A DNA stretch of 7,547 nucleotides from Bacillota bacterium (lineage in GTDB: Bacteria > Bacillota > Limnochordia > Limnochordales > ZCTH02-B6): positions 1 through 7,547 of the forward strand of contig QGSR01000087.1 in assembly GCA_003387805.1 (NCBI GenBank), written 5' to 3'. The first letter of the stretch is position 1. Each line of letters opens with the position of its first letter. The notes under the pieces were generated by a model. The model was not told the origin of the DNA. It saw nothing but the letters and a program-made list of their open reading frames with translations, and did not search any database. The position numbers were made by a program, and so were the translations under genes. This document shows positions 5,526 through 7,547 of this stretch, in pieces.

Positions 5526-5918
5526 CTAGGATGCGGTCGCCTCCATTCGCTCTCCTACGACCGCCGCAGGAGGCAGTCCCCGGACGACCTCTTGGGTTTG
5601 CACCGTCGTGGCCCGAAACGCCTCGACCAAGTAGTCGGCCGCTTTCCACGGATCCACGTGGTCACCGCAAGTGAACACGTCGATGGCCGCATATCCGAGC
5701 TCCGGCCACGTGTGGATGGCCAGGTGGGATTCGGAAATGACTACCACGCCGCTGACGCCTTGCGGGCTGAATTTGTGGAACGCCACCTCCCGCACTTCCG
5801 CACCCGTCAGAAGGGCGGCGTCCACCATGATCTGCTCGACGACTTTGCGGTCGTTGAGTAGCCCCGGGTCACATCCGTACGCCTCGCACAAGATGTGACG
5901 ACCCAAAGCCTGCTCCAT
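5526..5918 (-). CDS. speH: S-adenosylmethionine decarboxylase proenzyme (class 1B)
   Basis: A 130-residue proenzyme, typical of the short Bacillus/Thermotoga type. It cleaves itself between Glu63 and Ser64 in [12 protein letters not shown], and Ser64 becomes the pyruvoyl cofactor. His69 (processing) and Cys84 in DVFTCGDH (catalysis) are present. The N-terminus begins [12 protein letters not shown] as in the family. The enzyme decarboxylates AdoMet to supply the aminopropyl donor for spermidine synthesis. Start: the ATG at 5918 follows GGGAGG by seven bases. It is a single-gene unit, with its own promoter at 5996-6025, a structured leader and a strong terminator after it. No spermidine synthase gene lies in the window. 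The last 15 residues or so look variable and are not diagnostic. Confidence 0.97.
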   Translation of the reverse strand: MEQALGRHILCEAYGCDPGLLNDRKVVEQIMVDAALLTGAEVREVAFHKFSPQGVSGVVVISESHLAIHTWPELGYAAIDVFTCGDHVDPWKAADYLVEAFRATTVQTQEVVRGLPPAAVVGERMEATAS

Positions 5919-5959
5919 CTCTCCGCCTCCCTAAGAAAATATCGCCTCCCCGGCTGCGC

Positions 5960-5986
5960 TTGTTCACTCCGCTTCGGAACGAACAA
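5960..5986 (-). promoter_or_regulatory. Leader hairpin before speH
   Basis: In the expected speH leader, 5981-5986 pairs with 5960-5965 and 5975-5978 pairs with 5968-5971. The two bases between them on each side can form tandem G-U wobbles in RNA, giving a 12-bp stem with a 3-base loop. No T-run follows in the direction of speH, so it is not a simple terminator. A role in RNA stability or control of speH is inferred only. Confidence 0.4.
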
Positions 5987-5995
5987 TCAAGCTCA

Positions 5996-6025
5996 ATTTT
6001 AGAAGTACGGGGACGAGAAAGTCAA
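5996..6025 (-). promoter_or_regulatory. Sigma-A promoter of speH
   Basis: Minus-strand -35 TTGACT (6020-6025, five of six consensus bases), an 18-base spacer and -10 TAAAAT (5996-6001, five of six) precede speH. The -35 overlaps the stop codon of the ynbB-like gene. The implied leader is roughly 70 bases and includes the hairpin at 5960-5986. Confidence 0.7.
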
Positions 6026-7296
6026 TAGGTTTGGGCCGCCTGCCGCAAATATCCGGCGTCCCGCAGGCGCCGCAGCACCGCCTCCAGCGCCACCTCCACG
6101 TGCACCCGGCTCAGGCCCCCCTGGACGAACACGTAGTAGGGCGGCCGCACGGGCCCGTCGGCGCTGAGCTCGATGGACGAGCCTTGCACGAAGGTGCCGC
6201 CGGCCATGACGACGGGCACGTCATAGCCGGGCACGGGGCCCGGTTCGGGCGTCACGTGGGAATCCACGGGGCCGGCGCTCTGCACCGCCGCGCAAAACTC
6301 GCGCAGGGCCGCCTCGCTGCCCAGCCGCACGGCCTGCACGATGTCGCTGCGGGGCTCGCCGGGCTTGGGCGCGACGTCGTAGCCCAGCTCGTGGAACACC
6401 CGCCCGGTCAGGATGGCGCCCCGCAGCGCCTCCGCGACGACGTGGGGCGCCTGAAACAGCCCGAAAAACATGTCCCGGCTGACGCCCAGCGTCGGGCCCA
6501 GCTTGGAGCCCAGCCCCGGCGCCGTGATGCGGTCCGCGGCCATGGCCACCAGCTCGGCCCGCCCGACGATGTAGCCGCCCGCGGGCGCGACGCCGCCGCC
6601 GGCGTTTTTGATGAGTGAGCCGGCCATGAGGTCGGCGCCGGCGTGGGTCGGCTCGAAGGGCTCCACGAACTCGCCGTAGCAGTTGTCCACGAAGCAGACC
6701 ACGTCGGGCCGGGCCTTTTTCACCGCGGCCATGACCTGCCCCAGCCGCGCCACGCTCAGCGCCGGCCGCCACGAGTAGCCGCGGGAGCGCTGCAGCATCA
6801 CCATGCGCGTGTTGGGCTTCAGCCGGGCCAGCACGGCGTCCACGTCCACGTCGCCGCCGTCCGTCAGCGGCGCTTCGTCGTACTCCACGCCCTGCGCGGT
6901 GAGCGCGGTGGGCCTGGGCCCGCGGATGACCTGCTGGAGCGTCTCGTACGGCGGCCCCGAGGCGGACAGCACGTGGTCGCCCGGCCGCAGCACGCCGAAC
7001 AGACACGCGCTGATCGCGTGGGTGCCCGACGCGATCTGGGGCCGCACCAGCGCGGCCTCAGCGCCGAACACCCGGGCGAACAGACGTTCCAAAGTCTCCC
7101 GGCCGATGTCGTTGGCGCCGTAGCCGGTGCTGCCGGCGAAGTGCTCCTCCCCGACGCGCTCGGCCTGGAAGGCGGCCAGCACCCGGCGAAAATTGTGCCG
7201 CTCGATGTCGTCTACCGCGGCCCACTCGTCCTGCACCGCCCGCCGGGCGGCCGCGATGAGCGCGCTGAAATCGTCCCTCGCGTTCGGTTCGGTCAA
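6022..7296 (-). CDS. ynbB: Methionine gamma-lyase-family PLP protein (YnbB type)
   Basis: A 424-residue protein; Bacillus YnbB is about the same length. It is a fold-type I PLP enzyme: STGYGANDIGRE near 56-67, the phosphate-binding SGTHA at 90-94, Asp204 in FVDNCYGEF (expected to hold the pyridine nitrogen), and the Schiff-base Lys230 in GSLIKNAGGG. Members are annotated as methionine gamma-lyase family or 'aluminum resistance' proteins, but their true reaction is not well established. Start: I choose the TTG at 7296, which has GGAGGG eight bases upstream and overlaps the methyltransferase stop as TTGA. It also gives the family's usual length. The longer frame to 7527 only shadows the methyltransferase gene. 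The gene is probably translationally coupled to the preceding one. A close mention of methionine metabolism with speH downstream is suggestive only. Confidence 0.93.
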   Translation of the reverse strand: MTEPNARDDFSALIAAARRAVQDEWAAVDDIERHNFRRVLAAFQAERVGEEHFAGSTGYGANDIGRETLERLFARVFGAEAALVRPQIASGTHAISACLFGVLRPGDHVLSASGPPYETLQQVIRGPRPTALTAQGVEYDEAPLTDGGDVDVDAVLARLKPNTRMVMLQRSRGYSWRPALSVARLGQVMAAVKKARPDVVCFVDNCYGEFVEPFEPTHAGADLMAGSLIKNAGGGVAPAGGYIVGRAELVAMAADRITAPGLGSKLGPTLGVSRDMFFGLFQAPHVVAEALRGAILTGRVFHELGYDVAPKPGEPRSDIVQAVRLGSEAALREFCAAVQSAGPVDSHVTPEPGPVPGYDVPVVMAGGTFVQGSSIELSADGPVRPPYYVFVQGGLSRVHVEVALEAVLRRLRDAGYLRQAAQTY

Positions 7297-7547
7297 AGAC
7301 GGATTCCCTCCAGGTGCAGCAAGAACAGTTTGGCATCCAGCCCGCCGCCGTAGCCGCCCGGCCGGCCGCCCGCCGCGACGACGCGATGGCACGGCACCAC
7401 GATGCTGACGGGATTGCGGCCCACGGCCGCGCCGACGGCCCGGGACGCGCCTGGTTTGCCCAGGGCCGCGGCCACCTCGCCGTATGTGTACGCCCGGCCG
7501 TAGGGAATGGTCAGCAGGAAGGCCCACACCGCCCGCTGAAAAGGCGG
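7293..7547 (-). CDS. ogt: Methylated-DNA--protein-cysteine methyltransferase (5'-truncated by window)
   Basis: The visible 84 residues are the C-terminal active-site domain of an MGMT/Ogt protein. The frame runs off the window edge. It opens with PPFQRAVWAFLLTIPYG, continues with YTYGEVA and the SRAVGAAVGRNP segment (arginine finger and Asn hinge), and has the catalytic PCHRV motif (acceptor Cys is residue 53 of the visible part). It ends GGLDAKLFLLHLEGIRL. The protein removes methyl groups from O6-methylguanine by suicidal transfer to that cysteine. The GTG at 7529 is not the real start, because family sequence continues upstream of it. The TGA overlaps the TTG of the next gene. Whether it is Ogt or a fusion of the Ada type cannot be told from this part. 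Confidence 0.95.
   Translation of the reverse strand, partial: PPFQRAVWAFLLTIPYGRAYTYGEVAAALGKPGASRAVGAAVGRNPVSIVVPCHRVVAAGGRPGGYGGGLDAKLFLLHLEGIRL

Noticed and set aside
6031..7353. Several long plus-strand frames opposite the ynbB-like gene, and a long minus-strand frame at 6221-7006
   Set aside because: Composition (Arg, Gly, Ala, His rich) is typical of off-frame translation of GC-rich DNA; the PLP enzyme explains the region.
1..7547. Mobile elements, CRISPR arrays, toxin-antitoxin or phage defence genes
   Set aside because: No transposase or integrase motifs, terminal inverted repeats, spaced direct repeats or defence domains were seen. The HicB-like stretch is fused to a DinB domain and has no HicA partner, so it is not called a toxin-antitoxin pair.

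Overview
The window looks like chromosomal core sequence from a GC-rich, spore-forming member of the Bacillota (Symbiobacterium/Limnochordia/Thermaerobacter-like; the exact taxon cannot be fixed from sequence alone). The evidence is a SigH-type sporulation sigma factor, the Gram-positive lexA/yneA divergent SOS pair, a YpmA/DUF4264 protein, the short Bacillus/Thermotoga-type AdoMet decarboxylase, and Shine-Dalgarno-led GTG and TTG starts. There are no insertion sequences, CRISPR repeats, tRNA or rRNA genes.

Layout. Bases 1-129 hold the 3' end of an unrecognised plus-strand reading frame. It converges on a minus-strand pair read from 1278 to 156: a YneA-like LysM protein followed by a DinB-fold protein with an extra N-terminal domain. 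This pair diverges from lexA (plus, 1471-2082). The 192-base gap between yneA and lexA holds both promoters and four LexA-box-like palindromes, so lexA autoregulation and SOS control of the yneA-dinB pair are strongly suggested. Bases 2083-2286 form a convergent, hairpin-rich gap.

From 2287 to the right-hand end every gene is on the minus strand. In transcription order from the right they are: a methylguanine-DNA methyltransferase (5'-truncated by the window edge); a methionine gamma-lyase-family PLP protein of the YnbB type, coupled by a TTGA overlap; S-adenosylmethionine decarboxylase (speH), with its own sigma-A promoter, a leader hairpin and a strong intrinsic terminator; sigH, preceded by a near-perfect SigH-type promoter; an MgtC/SapB membrane protein with an ACT-like tail; the nucleotidase SurE; a YpmA protein overlapping surE by 4 bases; and an unrecognised small helical protein.

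How they fit together. Two themes stand out. One is DNA-damage response and repair (methyltransferase, LexA, the YneA division inhibitor, the DinB-fold protein). The other is stationary-phase and sporulation entry (SigH with possible positive autoregulation, polyamine synthesis, SurE). No clearly undescribed system is present. The most original points are the DinB fusion inside an SOS operon, the apparent SigH-driven sigH promoter, sigH in an unusual gene neighbourhood, and the speH leader hairpin.
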